Positions 1 through 5,891 of a DNA stretch of 5,990 nucleotides are shown one piece after another. Each line of letters opens with the position of its first letter. Position 1 is the stretch's first letter. The position numbers and the translations under genes were made by a program. The stretch is from an uncultured Oscillospiraceae bacterium (GTDB lineage Bacteria; Bacillota; Clostridia; Oscillospirales; Oscillospiraceae), in the NCBI GenBank assembly GCA_910588045.1, contig CAJUPS010000155.1:1-5990 (forward strand), written 5' to 3'. Under the pieces are notes generated by a model that was given only the letters and a program-made list of their open reading frames with translations, was not told the origin of the DNA and did not search any database.

Positions 1-14
1 AAGGAAGATTTGCC

Positions 15-707
15 ATGATCTATTCTACCGAAGTCCAGCACATGTGCCCGGTCGCAAAGGGCGCGTACCATGGTCCCGCTCCCATCCCCGAGGAGGGCAA
101 ATGGGTCCAGGCCAAGGAGATCAAGGACATCAGCGGCTTTACCCACGGCGTGGGCTGGTGCGCCCCCCAGCAGGGCGCGTGCAAGCTGACCCTCAACGTC
201 AAGGAGGGCGTGATCCAGGAGGCCCTGGTGGAGACCCTGGGCTGCTCCGGCATGACCCATTCCGCCGCTATGGCCAGCGAGATCCTCATCGGCAAGACCA
301 TCCTGGAGGCCATGAACACCGACCTAGTGTGCGACGCCATCAACACCGCCATGCGGGAGCTGTTCCTCCAGATCGTCTATGGCCGCACGCAGTCCGCCTT
401 CTCCGAGGGCGGCCTGGCCGTGGGCGCTTCCCTGGAGGACCTGGGCAAGGGCCTGAGAAGCCAGGTGGGCACCATGTTCGCCACCCACGCCAAGGGCCCC
501 CGCTACCTGGAGATGGCCGAGGGCTACTGCACCCGTATGGCCCTCAACAAGGACGACGAGGTCATCGGCTATGAGTTTGTGAACCTGGGCAAGATGATGG
601 ATTTCATCAAGAAGGGCGACGACGCCAACACCGCCCTGGAGAAGGCCAAGGGCCACTACGGCCAGTTTGACGCTGCGGTCAAGTATATTGACCCCCGGCA
701 CGAGTAA
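15..707 (+). CDS. NifU/IscU-like iron-sulfur cluster scaffold protein (divergent, paired with GGGtGRT protein)
   Basis: This 230-residue protein probably acts in the cytoplasm as a scaffold or carrier for Fe-S clusters or a related metal cofactor. The family signal is at residues 45-100: a GVGWCAPQQGACKLTL stretch aligns with the IscU VGAPxCGDVMKL segment, followed by a beta strand (NVKEGVIQEALVETLG) and GCSGMTHSAAMASE, matching the IscU GCGSAIASSS helix start. Cys77 matches the second IscU ligand. The first ligand position is Gln, with Cys49 and Cys56 on either side, and the third ligand motif (LHCS) is not visible. The C-terminal ~100 residues, with Cys172, are longer than in IscU (about 130 residues in total). 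The ATG at 15 is preceded by AAGGAAG at 1-7, so the start is well supported. It is translated 18 bp ahead of the GGGtGRT gene, and the two are almost certainly cotranscribed. Any promoter lies before the window. The fold assignment is fairly secure; the exact cofactor role is inferred. Confidence 0.85.
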   Translation: MIYSTEVQHMCPVAKGAYHGPAPIPEEGKWVQAKEIKDISGFTHGVGWCAPQQGACKLTLNVKEGVIQEALVETLGCSGMTHSAAMASEILIGKTILEAMNTDLVCDAINTAMRELFLQIVYGRTQSAFSEGGLAVGASLEDLGKGLRSQVGTMFATHAKGPRYLEMAEGYCTRMALNKDDEVIGYEFVNLGKMMDFIKKGDDANTALEKAKGHYGQFDAAVKYIDPRHE

Positions 708-710
708 GAG

Positions 711-716
711 AGGAGG
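711..716 (+). promoter_or_regulatory. Ribosome binding site of the GGGtGRT gene
   Basis: A perfect AGGAGG lies in the 18-bp gap between the two genes, nine bases before the ATG at 726. It fixes that start and suggests strong, independent translation initiation within one transcript. Confidence 0.85.
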
Positions 717-725
717 ACAAATAGT

Positions 726-1724
726 ATGGCTCTGTTTGAAAGCTACGAGAGAAGAATCGACAAGATCAACGGTGTCCTCGCTCAGTACGGCATCAAGAGT
801 GTCGAGGAGTGCCGGGAGATCTGCCAGGCCAAGGGCTTTGACCCCTATGAGATCGTCAAGGGCATCCAGCCCATCTGCTTTGAGAACGCCTGCTGGGCCT
901 ACTGCGTAGGCGCGGCCATCGCCATCAAGAAGAGCGTGAAGACCGCCGCCGAGGCCGCTACCGCCATCGGTGAGGGCCTCCAGGCCTTCTGCATTGACGG
1001 GTCCGTGGCCGACGACCGCAAGGTGGGCATCGGCCACGGCAACCTGGGCGCCATGCTGCTCAGCGACGAGTCGAAGTGCTTCGCGTTCCTGGCGGGCCAC
1101 GAGTCCTTTGCCGCCGCCGAGGGCGCCATCGGTATCGTCAAGAACGCCAACAAGGCCCGCAAGGAGCCCCTGCGCGTCATCCTCAACGGCCTGGGCAAGG
1201 ACGCCGCCCAGATCATCTCCCGCATCAACGGCTTCACCTACGTGCAGACCCAGTTTGACTACGGCACCGGCAAGGTGAACGTGGTCAAGGAGATCCGCTA
1301 CAGCGAGGGCGAGCGGGCCAACGTGCGCTGCTACGGCGCGGACGACGTCCGCGAGGGCGTGGCCATCATGCACCTGGAGGGCGTGGACGTGTCCATCACC
1401 GGCAACTCCACCAACCCCACCCGGTTCCAGCACCCTGTGGCGGGCACCTATAAGAAGGAGTGCTACGAGCAGGGCAAGAAGTATTTCTCCGTGGCCTCCG
1501 GCGGCGGCACGGGCCGCACGCTGCACCCCGACAACATGGCCGCAGGCCCCGCTTCCTACGGCATGACCGACACCATGGGCCGGATGCACTCCGACGCCCA
1601 GTTCGCTGGCAGCTCCTCCGTCCCCGCTCACGTGGAGATGATGGGCTTTTTGGGCATGGGCAACAACCCCATGGTGGGCGCTACCGTCGCCGTGGCCGTG
1701 GCGGTGGCTGAGAGCTTGAAGTAA
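726..1724 (+). CDS. GGGtGRT family protein (function unknown)
   Basis: This 332-residue protein belongs to the GGGtGRT family, named for a motif found exactly here as GGGTGRT at residues 259-265. It sits in a conserved-looking block (SGG at 258-260 through LHPDNMAAGPASYGMTDTMGRMHSDAQ, roughly residues 258-292). No enzymatic activity is established for the family that I can name. There is no signal peptide or clear membrane segment near the N-terminus, so it is predicted cytoplasmic. Nine cysteines are present (29, 33, 51, 56, 60, 89, 118, 202, 246), including a CxxxC at 29-33 and a Cx4Cx3C at 51-60. The glycine-rich motif could bind a phosphate or nucleotide, but it is not a P-loop (no GxxxxGK[ST]). 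The C-terminus ends in a small hydrophobic run (VAVAVAVA, residues 321-328). Its position directly behind a NifU-like gene suggests a shared role in Fe-S or metal chemistry. Family membership is nearly certain; the role is inferred from context. Confidence 0.93.
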   Translation: MALFESYERRIDKINGVLAQYGIKSVEECREICQAKGFDPYEIVKGIQPICFENACWAYCVGAAIAIKKSVKTAAEAATAIGEGLQAFCIDGSVADDRKVGIGHGNLGAMLLSDESKCFAFLAGHESFAAAEGAIGIVKNANKARKEPLRVILNGLGKDAAQIISRINGFTYVQTQFDYGTGKVNVVKEIRYSEGERANVRCYGADDVREGVAIMHLEGVDVSITGNSTNPTRFQHPVAGTYKKECYEQGKKYFSVASGGGTGRTLHPDNMAAGPASYGMTDTMGRMHSDAQFAGSSSVPAHVEMMGFLGMGNNPMVGATVAVAVAVAESLK

Positions 1725-1746
1725 GCGCAATTTCCTATAAACCTGC

Positions 1747-1778
1747 CAAGGCCCCGGAGCAGACGCTCCGGGGCCTTG
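1747..1778. terminator. Bidirectional hairpin terminator between convergent operons
   Basis: A 14-bp perfect inverted repeat (CAAGGCCCCGGAGC, loop AGAC, GCTCCGGGGCCTTG) fills most of the 63-bp gap between the stop of the GGGtGRT gene (1724) and the stop of yycI (1788). Placed between two converging genes, it can stop transcription from both sides. Neither side carries a proper T-tract: CTATGG follows on the plus strand and GCAGGTTTATAGG on the minus strand. It may therefore be a weak intrinsic terminator, a Rho-dependent block or a 3'-end stabiliser. Confidence 0.65.
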
Positions 1779-1787
1779 CTATGGTTC

Positions 1788-2588
1788 CTATTGTCCCGTG
1801 ACCTCCCCCGTGCTGCAGTCCACGTAGTAGGCGTAGGTGTCCGTCTCGATCTCCCAGGCGGGGAGGAGCCGGGGGGCGGCCGACCCCTGGAGCTGGTACA
1901 CGCACCGCACCCCCTTCACCTCGCTGCACACCACCCCGGAGGCGCTGCGGTAGTCCAGAAATTTCACCAGGGCGGTGATGCAGTCCATCCGCTCCCCGGG
2001 CTCTGGGGCGGCGTCCTCCAGGCTGACGTGGGCCCCGGTGACGTTGGTCAGCCTGCCGTCCTCGAAGTAGAGCTCCACGCCGCAGTTGGTCACGGGAATC
2101 CCGTTGGCCATCTGCCCGGCCGCGGCACTGCCGCTGCCATTCTCCAGCTGGAGCCGGGGCTTCTCATAGCCGAAGCGGCGGCAGAAGTCCACCGCAAACG
2201 CCTGGATGTCCGCCACCGGGAGGTCCAGCCGGACGCCGTAAAAGCTGCCCCCGGCGCGGAATTGGATGCTCCCCTCCGCCGTCTCATAGCTGTAGATCCC
2301 GCCCCCCTGGCTGGTGGAGGCGGCCTCCTCCCCCAGCAGCGCGGAGGCGATGCTCTGCTCTGTCACAGCGTTCCGGGTGAGGGCCAGGGGCGCCAGGGAC
2401 GGCTGAAAGAGGTCGATCTCCCCGTCCAGCGTCAGCTGACTGGCCTGGTAGAGCTCCCGCAGCTGTGCGGCGGCGCGCCTCTCCGTCCGCATGGACTGGA
2501 GCTTCTGGTATCCAACGGTGAGAAGAAGACACCCGTTGAGCAGCAGCAGGATCAGAATCGCAATATTTTTCAGACGGTAGGTCTCCAT
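1788..2588 (-). CDS. yycI: YycI-like regulator of the WalK sensor kinase
   Basis: This 266-residue bitopic membrane protein has a short cytoplasmic N-terminus, one transmembrane helix at about residues 8-26 (IAILILLLLNGCLLL), and then a long extracytoplasmic domain. Its length is close to that of known YycI proteins (about 270-280). The C-terminus ends with AWEIETDTYAYYVDCSTGEVTG, a beta-rich 'YYVD..TGEV' pattern seen at the end of YycI and PepSY-like domains. In better-studied Firmicutes, YycI and YycH contact WalK through their membrane helices and extracytoplasmic parts and change its kinase activity (repressing in Bacillus subtilis, activating in Staphylococcus aureus). The ATG at 2588 is preceded on its strand by GGAAGGAAGA. 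It follows yycH by 52 bp and is the last gene of the operon, ending 10 bases from the shared hairpin. Overall similarity to characterised YycI looks low, so the call rests on topology, the C-terminal pattern and gene order. The direction of its effect on WalK here is unknown. Confidence 0.75.
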   Translation of the reverse strand: METYRLKNIAILILLLLNGCLLLTVGYQKLQSMRTERRAAAQLRELYQASQLTLDGEIDLFQPSLAPLALTRNAVTEQSIASALLGEEAASTSQGGGIYSYETAEGSIQFRAGGSFYGVRLDLPVADIQAFAVDFCRRFGYEKPRLQLENGSGSAAAGQMANGIPVTNCGVELYFEDGRLTNVTGAHVSLEDAAPEPGERMDCITALVKFLDYRSASGVVCSEVKGVRCVYQLQGSAAPRLLPAWEIETDTYAYYVDCSTGEVTGQ

Positions 2589-2640
2589 AGTCTCTTCCTT
2601 CCGCGCCGCACTGCGCTAAATTTCCGACTTCCACCCGCTC

Positions 2641-3909
2641 TCACCGCAGCCACTGGGCGGACAGCCGCCCGGTCCCGTCGTCCTCATAGCCCACGGACAG
2701 CGCGGACCGGGGATAGGACGCTGCAATCGCCTGGGCCAGCGCGGCAGGCAGCATTGCCTCCGGTTCCTCCTCCGCCAACCTATAGACCCGGCAGCGGTAG
2801 GAGAAGGCCACGATCTGCCCCGCCTGGCAGGTAATGGTCAGCGCGTCCCCCTCGTCGGGGAAATAGATGGGGACGCCCTCCGACTGATAGCGGAAGCGGA
2901 GGACGCACGCCTCCTCCCGCTCCTCCACGGACCGCAGGCAGACCGGCGAGGCGCCCGTACCGGCGGTCAGCGCGGAGGCCAGGCGCCAGGCGGCGGCCAT
3001 CATCTCCCGCAGCCCTTCGCCGGAGGCCCGGTAGAGGGGGGATCCGCTCCCGCCCCGGCTGGTGAAGCTCACCGCGCCGTCGGGACTGATCCGGAGGGTC
3101 CGGGGGGACTCCTCCACCACCTCCGTGCCGTCGCTCTCCGTGTAGCGGGAGAGGGTGTGGGCGTTGAAGTCCAGGGCGGTGAGCAGGTTGTAGGCGGAGT
3201 AGCCCGCCGGAAGCTCCGAGAGGAGGCCCGGCAGCGGCCCGGGCGGGGCCGTCAGGATGGTATAAGGGGTGAGGGCAGCGTAGGCGCTCTCATAGGCGAA
3301 GGCGGCCCCGTTGGGCGGGAAGTCCTCACAGACGGGCCGCACTGCGGAACCCGGCAGCGCGGTGGCATACCGGAGGATCTCCCCCGTTCCGCTCCAGAGG
3401 TACAGGGAGACCGCGTCCTCCTCCCCGACGGTGAGGGCCATGGCGGACAGGTCTATGGAAAAGTCCTGGTCCTCCCCCAGCCACGCCGCCACCACCTCCA
3501 GCGGCAGCACCCCGCCGTCCAGCTCCAGGTAGAACCCGGGACCGGCCAGGGCGGCGCGCAGCACGCTCTCCGGGACCGCCTCCGCCGCACCGGCGGATCC
3601 CAGGGCCTCCCGGAACAGGGGGAGAACGGACTGGAGCTCTGCGTCATCCGCGCCGACGCAGAGCAGGCCGCTGCGCCCATACTCGCTGTCCCCTGTGACC
3701 ATCAGGTTGACGGAGGAGAACATCCCGGCGGGAAGCGCATCCTCTTCCCCTCCCCCGGAGGATTGGTCCGGCCCAAAGAAGGTCTGGACGCGGTTGGTCC
3801 AGCGGATATTTTGCAGCATGGGCAGCCGGGTGAGCAGAAACAGGGCGGAGAGCGTCAGCAGCAGCAGTGTCAGGTTTTGCAGGTGGTCCCGCAGGCGCTT
3901 CCTATTCAT
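2641..3909 (-). CDS. yycH: YycH-like regulator of the WalK sensor kinase
   Basis: This 422-residue protein is predicted to be membrane-anchored and mostly outside the cell. It has a basic N-terminus (MNRKRLRDH), one transmembrane helix at about residues 11-29, then a large extracytoplasmic region, comparable to YycH (about 440-455 residues). Middle-domain features include DFNAHTLSRYTESDGTEVVEE (247-267) followed by LRISPDGAVSFTS (272-284), which fit the YycH pattern of a tyrosine-containing strand and a 'dG.v.f' turn. A second module with GVPIYF and a hydrophobic beta strand follows at 345-377. It is expected to work with YycI to adjust WalK activity. The ATG lies inside the end of walK (8-bp overlap), and its GGAGGAGG ribosome binding site at 3916-3923 is within the walK coding sequence, so translation is probably coupled. 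Sequence conservation of YycH is low in general, so the gene order walK-yycH-yycI carries much of the weight. An unrelated membrane-anchored accessory protein is the main alternative. Confidence 0.75.
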   Translation of the reverse strand: MNRKRLRDHLQNLTLLLLTLSALFLLTRLPMLQNIRWTNRVQTFFGPDQSSGGGEEDALPAGMFSSVNLMVTGDSEYGRSGLLCVGADDAELQSVLPLFREALGSAGAAEAVPESVLRAALAGPGFYLELDGGVLPLEVVAAWLGEDQDFSIDLSAMALTVGEEDAVSLYLWSGTGEILRYATALPGSAVRPVCEDFPPNGAAFAYESAYAALTPYTILTAPPGPLPGLLSELPAGYSAYNLLTALDFNAHTLSRYTESDGTEVVEESPRTLRISPDGAVSFTSRGGSGSPLYRASGEGLREMMAAAWRLASALTAGTGASPVCLRSVEEREEACVLRFRYQSEGVPIYFPDEGDALTITCQAGQIVAFSYRCRVYRLAEEEPEAMLPAALAQAIAASYPRSALSVGYEDDGTGRLSAQWLR

Positions 3910-5707
3910 GCCACGCCTCCTCCGGTTGGCGGATGGGCAGGACGATCCGCACCGTGGTGCCCGGTCCGTCGTGACTGGTCAGGGCGATGGTTCCGTGGTG
4001 GCGCAGCACGATCTCCCGGGCGATGGACAGGCCCAGGCCGGTGCCGCCGCTCTCCCGGGAGCGGGCCTTGTCCACCCGGTAGAACCGGTCGAAAATCCGC
4101 TCCCGGTCCTTCTGGGGGATGCCGATGCCGGTGTCGGAGACCTCGATCCACACGTTCTTGCCCCGCACGCCCGCGTCCACGGTGATGGTGCCGCCGTCGG
4201 GGGTGTACTTGATGGAGTTGCCCACCACGTTCATCATGACCTGCTCCAGCCGGTTCCGGTCGCCCATCACCATGGGCAGGGTGTCTCCGTACTGGCGCAG
4301 CAGGGTGTGTCCCCGGCGCTGGGCCTCCAGCTCCACCGCCCGGCACACGGATTCAATGGAATCGTAGAGGGAGAAGCGGACCATTTTGATCTCCGCCCGC
4401 CCGGAGTCCAGGCGGCTGAGGGTCAGCAGGTCCTGGACAATGCGGGTCATGCGGTCCGTCTCGCTGATGATGATGTCCAGGAAGTTGTTCTCCATCTCCT
4501 GGGGGATGTCGTCCATGTCCCGGAGGGTCTCGGCGTAGCTGCGGACGTTGGTGAGGGGGGTACGCAGCTCGTGGGAGACGTTGGCCACGAACTCCTTGCG
4601 CATCTCCTCGTTCTTCCGCTGGGCGGTGACATCGTGCATGACGGCCATAGCGCCGCCCCCCTCGCCGTCGGAGACGGGGGCCAGGTACAGCTCCAGGATC
4701 CGCTCGCCCACCGTCAGCTCCCGGGAGGCGAAGTTGGGCCGCTGGAGACGCATGACCTGTCCCAGGGGCAGCTCCTGGCCGAAGAGGGCGTCGTAGTCAT
4801 AGAAGGACACCTCCCGCCCCAGCATCTGACTGGCGGCGGGGTTGCTGGTGAGGATCGCCCCATCGCTGGCAAAGGAGATCACGCCGTCGGTCATGTGGAG
4901 GAACAGGGTGTCCAGCTTGTTGCGCTCGCTGGCCACGGCCTCCAAGGTGTCCTGGAGGACGGCGGCCATGTCGTTGAAGGTGGTGGTAAGGATGCCGATC
5001 TCGTCGGCGGACTCCACGGTGATGGTGGACCCGAAGTCCCCGGCGGCCACCCGCTCCGCCCGCTCCGTCAGGCGCTCAATGGGGACGATCATGGTCTTGC
5101 TGAGCAGGAAGCTGAGCAACACGGAGATGAGCAGTCCCACCAGCAGGGCTTGTACGATGATCAGAAAGAGCTGGCTGTTCAGGGAGTTCACCGTGTTCCG
5201 ATTGTCGTAGATGTAGATGATATAGGCGTTCTCCCCGCCGGTGATCGGGATCGCCACATCCATATAGTTGGCGGTGATGTCGCTCTCCGCCCCCACCACA
5301 TCGGTCCCGTCGGTGATGCTGGCCCTGGCCGTGAGGAGGTTCGGGGTCGCATCCAGGCTCTCCAGGCCCTTTTGGTCGTCGCTCCCCCCCAGGAATGTGC
5401 CCGTGCGGCCGTCGAGGATATAGTAGTTTCTCGTGTTGGAGTTCAGGCCAAGGTCACCGGCCTTGGCCTCGATCATGCCCTGGATGGTGGAGAGGCCGTC
5501 CGGCCGGGCGGCCTCCCGCCGGAGGGTGTTGACGAAGGCGGCGTTGGCGGGATTGGAGTCGCCGAAGACGGTTTCAACCTGGGCGTAGAACTCGTCGATA
5601 TAGAAGCCGGTGATATTGGTCATCATGAAGGTGCCCACCACCGTCATCAGGGAGGTGATCAGCAGCAGCATGATGAGAACCAGCTTCATGTGGAGACTGC
5701 GAAACAT
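3902..5707 (-). CDS. walK: WalK-like sensor histidine kinase (two-component system, cell-wall homeostasis)
   Basis: This 601-residue membrane sensor kinase is close in length to B. subtilis WalK (about 611). Domains in order: TM1 at about 7-29; an extracytoplasmic Cache/PAS-like domain at about 30-178 (YYILDGRTGTFLGGSDD at 95-111); TM2 at about 180-203; HAMP at about 204-257 (PIERLTERAERVAAGDF, DEIG); a cytoplasmic PAS domain at about 260-365; a HisKA domain with phospho-acceptor His379 in VSHELRTP (Thr383 at the phosphatase position); and an ATPase domain with the N box at Asn497, G1 box DTGIGI (525-530), F box IFDRFYRV and G2 box GGTGLGLS (554-561). All catalytic motifs are intact. It should autophosphorylate His379 and pass the phosphate to a WalR-type regulator. 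The start at 5707 is chosen because AAAGGAG (5713-5719) lies five bases before it. An in-frame ATG at 5869 would add 54 basic, proline-rich residues read from palindromic DNA. A PhoR-like kinase is the alternative, but the downstream yycH and yycI favour WalK. Confidence 0.88.
   Translation of the reverse strand: MFRSLHMKLVLIMLLLITSLMTVVGTFMMTNITGFYIDEFYAQVETVFGDSNPANAAFVNTLRREAARPDGLSTIQGMIEAKAGDLGLNSNTRNYYILDGRTGTFLGGSDDQKGLESLDATPNLLTARASITDGTDVVGAESDITANYMDVAIPITGGENAYIIYIYDNRNTVNSLNSQLFLIIVQALLVGLLISVLLSFLLSKTMIVPIERLTERAERVAAGDFGSTITVESADEIGILTTTFNDMAAVLQDTLEAVASERNKLDTLFLHMTDGVISFASDGAILTSNPAASQMLGREVSFYDYDALFGQELPLGQVMRLQRPNFASRELTVGERILELYLAPVSDGEGGGAMAVMHDVTAQRKNEEMRKEFVANVSHELRTPLTNVRSYAETLRDMDDIPQEMENNFLDIIISETDRMTRIVQDLLTLSRLDSGRAEIKMVRFSLYDSIESVCRAVELEAQRRGHTLLRQYGDTLPMVMGDRNRLEQVMMNVVGNSIKYTPDGGTITVDAGVRGKNVWIEVSDTGIGIPQKDRERIFDRFYRVDKARSRESGGTGLGLSIAREIVLRHHGTIALTSHDGPGTTVRIVLPIRQPEEAWHE
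3916..3923 (-). promoter_or_regulatory. Ribosome binding site of yycH, inside walK
   Basis: Read on the minus strand, GGAGGAGG lies six bases before the yycH ATG at 3909 and within the last codons of walK. With the 8-bp gene overlap this points to translational coupling, which would keep kinase and regulator in proportion. Confidence 0.75.
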
Positions 5708-5712
5708 GGCGG

Positions 5713-5719
5713 CTCCTTT
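5713..5719 (-). promoter_or_regulatory. Ribosome binding site that sets the walK start
   Basis: On the minus strand AAAGGAG precedes the ATG at 5707 by five bases. The ATG six codons further in (5689) has no such site, and the upstream ATG at 5869 lies inside a repeat-like segment. Confidence 0.8.
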
Positions 5720-5723
5720 CCTC

Positions 5724-5745
5724 GGCGGGGGCTGCGGCCCCCGCC
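5724..5745 (-). repeat. GC-rich hairpin just upstream of the walK ribosome binding site
   Basis: A 9-bp perfect stem (GGCGGGGGC / GCCCCCGCC) with a four-base loop (5733-5736) ends four bases before the AAAGGAG. In the walK mRNA it would be very stable and could crowd ribosome access. Read on the plus strand, it is followed by CCCCTCTTTTAATC and so resembles an intrinsic terminator. No plus-strand gene needs one there. Confidence 0.7.
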
Positions 5746-5760
5746 CCCCTCTTTTAATCT

Positions 5761-5777
5761 GCGGCGCTGCGCGCCGC
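5761..5777. repeat. Short GC hairpin in the walK leader
   Basis: A 7-bp perfect inverted repeat (GCGGCGC, loop TGC, GCGCCGC). Part of the hairpin series upstream of walK. Confidence 0.6.
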
Positions 5778-5801
5778 GTCCACTTTTTTCTTTTCGCTGC
5801 C

Positions 5802-5822
5802 CCGGGAGCTGCGCGCCCCCGG
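5802..5822 (-). repeat. GC hairpin in the walK leader with a G-U-compatible position
   Basis: CCGGGAG (5802-5808) pairs with CCCCCGG (5816-5822) across a seven-base loop. The only imperfect pair, A5807 with C5817, is a mismatch on the plus strand but a G-U wobble in minus-strand RNA, the direction of walK transcription. Confidence 0.5.
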
Positions 5823-5829
5823 ACTCCGC

Positions 5830-5859
5830 GGGTACTTTTTGTGTGAACAAAAAGCACCC
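5830..5859 (-). repeat. 13-bp hairpin with A/T-rich stem in the walK leader
   Basis: The arms are 5830-5842 (GGGTACTTTTTGT) and 5847-5859 (ACAAAAAGCACCC) around a four-base loop. A5834 opposite C5855 is the single imperfect position and becomes G-U in minus-strand RNA. Spurious reading frames of the type FVHTKSTRG through this element suggest it could be a dispersed intergenic repeat of this bacterial group. Confidence 0.65.
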
Positions 5860-5891
5860 AAAAAGTCACTTAGGAAACTACGTTTCCTAAG
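5860..5891 (-). terminator. Possible minus-strand terminator or leader hairpin
   Basis: A 10-bp perfect stem (CTTAGGAAAC 5869-5878, loop TAC, GTTTCCTAAG 5882-5891) is followed on the minus strand by TGAC and five T residues (5864-5860). It could end a transcript entering from beyond 5990, or act as an attenuator in the walK leader. The four-base gap before the T run weakens the call. Confidence 0.4.

Noticed and set aside
726..1724. Reading the GGGTGRT motif as a Walker A nucleotide-binding loop
   Set aside because: The motif lacks the GxxxxGK[ST] signature, and no Walker B-like partner was recognised.
324..1730. 468-codon open frame on the minus strand opposite the NifU-like and GGGtGRT genes
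   Set aside because: The product is a low-complexity Ala/Gly/His/Val/Leu string typical of antisense to GC-rich genes, and the plus strand holds two well-supported families with ribosome binding sites.
1776..2834. 352-codon plus-strand frame opposite yycI
   Set aside because: It starts inside the terminator hairpin, ends in Pro/Arg-rich sequence, and is antisense to a protein with a clear membrane helix and a good start.
3157..4185. 342-codon plus-strand frame opposite yycH and the end of walK
   Set aside because: It spans two minus-strand genes out of register with their boundaries, and its product is Gly/Arg-rich with no domain.
5724..5756. Intrinsic terminator on the plus strand (GC hairpin then CTTTT)
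   Set aside because: No plus-strand gene lies upstream, and the T run is separated from the stem by several C residues.
3695..5890. 731-codon open frame on the plus strand opposite walK and part of yycH
   Set aside because: The minus-strand frame encodes a full histidine kinase with every catalytic motif. The plus-strand product is rich in His, Gly, Val and Gln, as expected from the complement of GC-rich codons, and has no recognisable domain.
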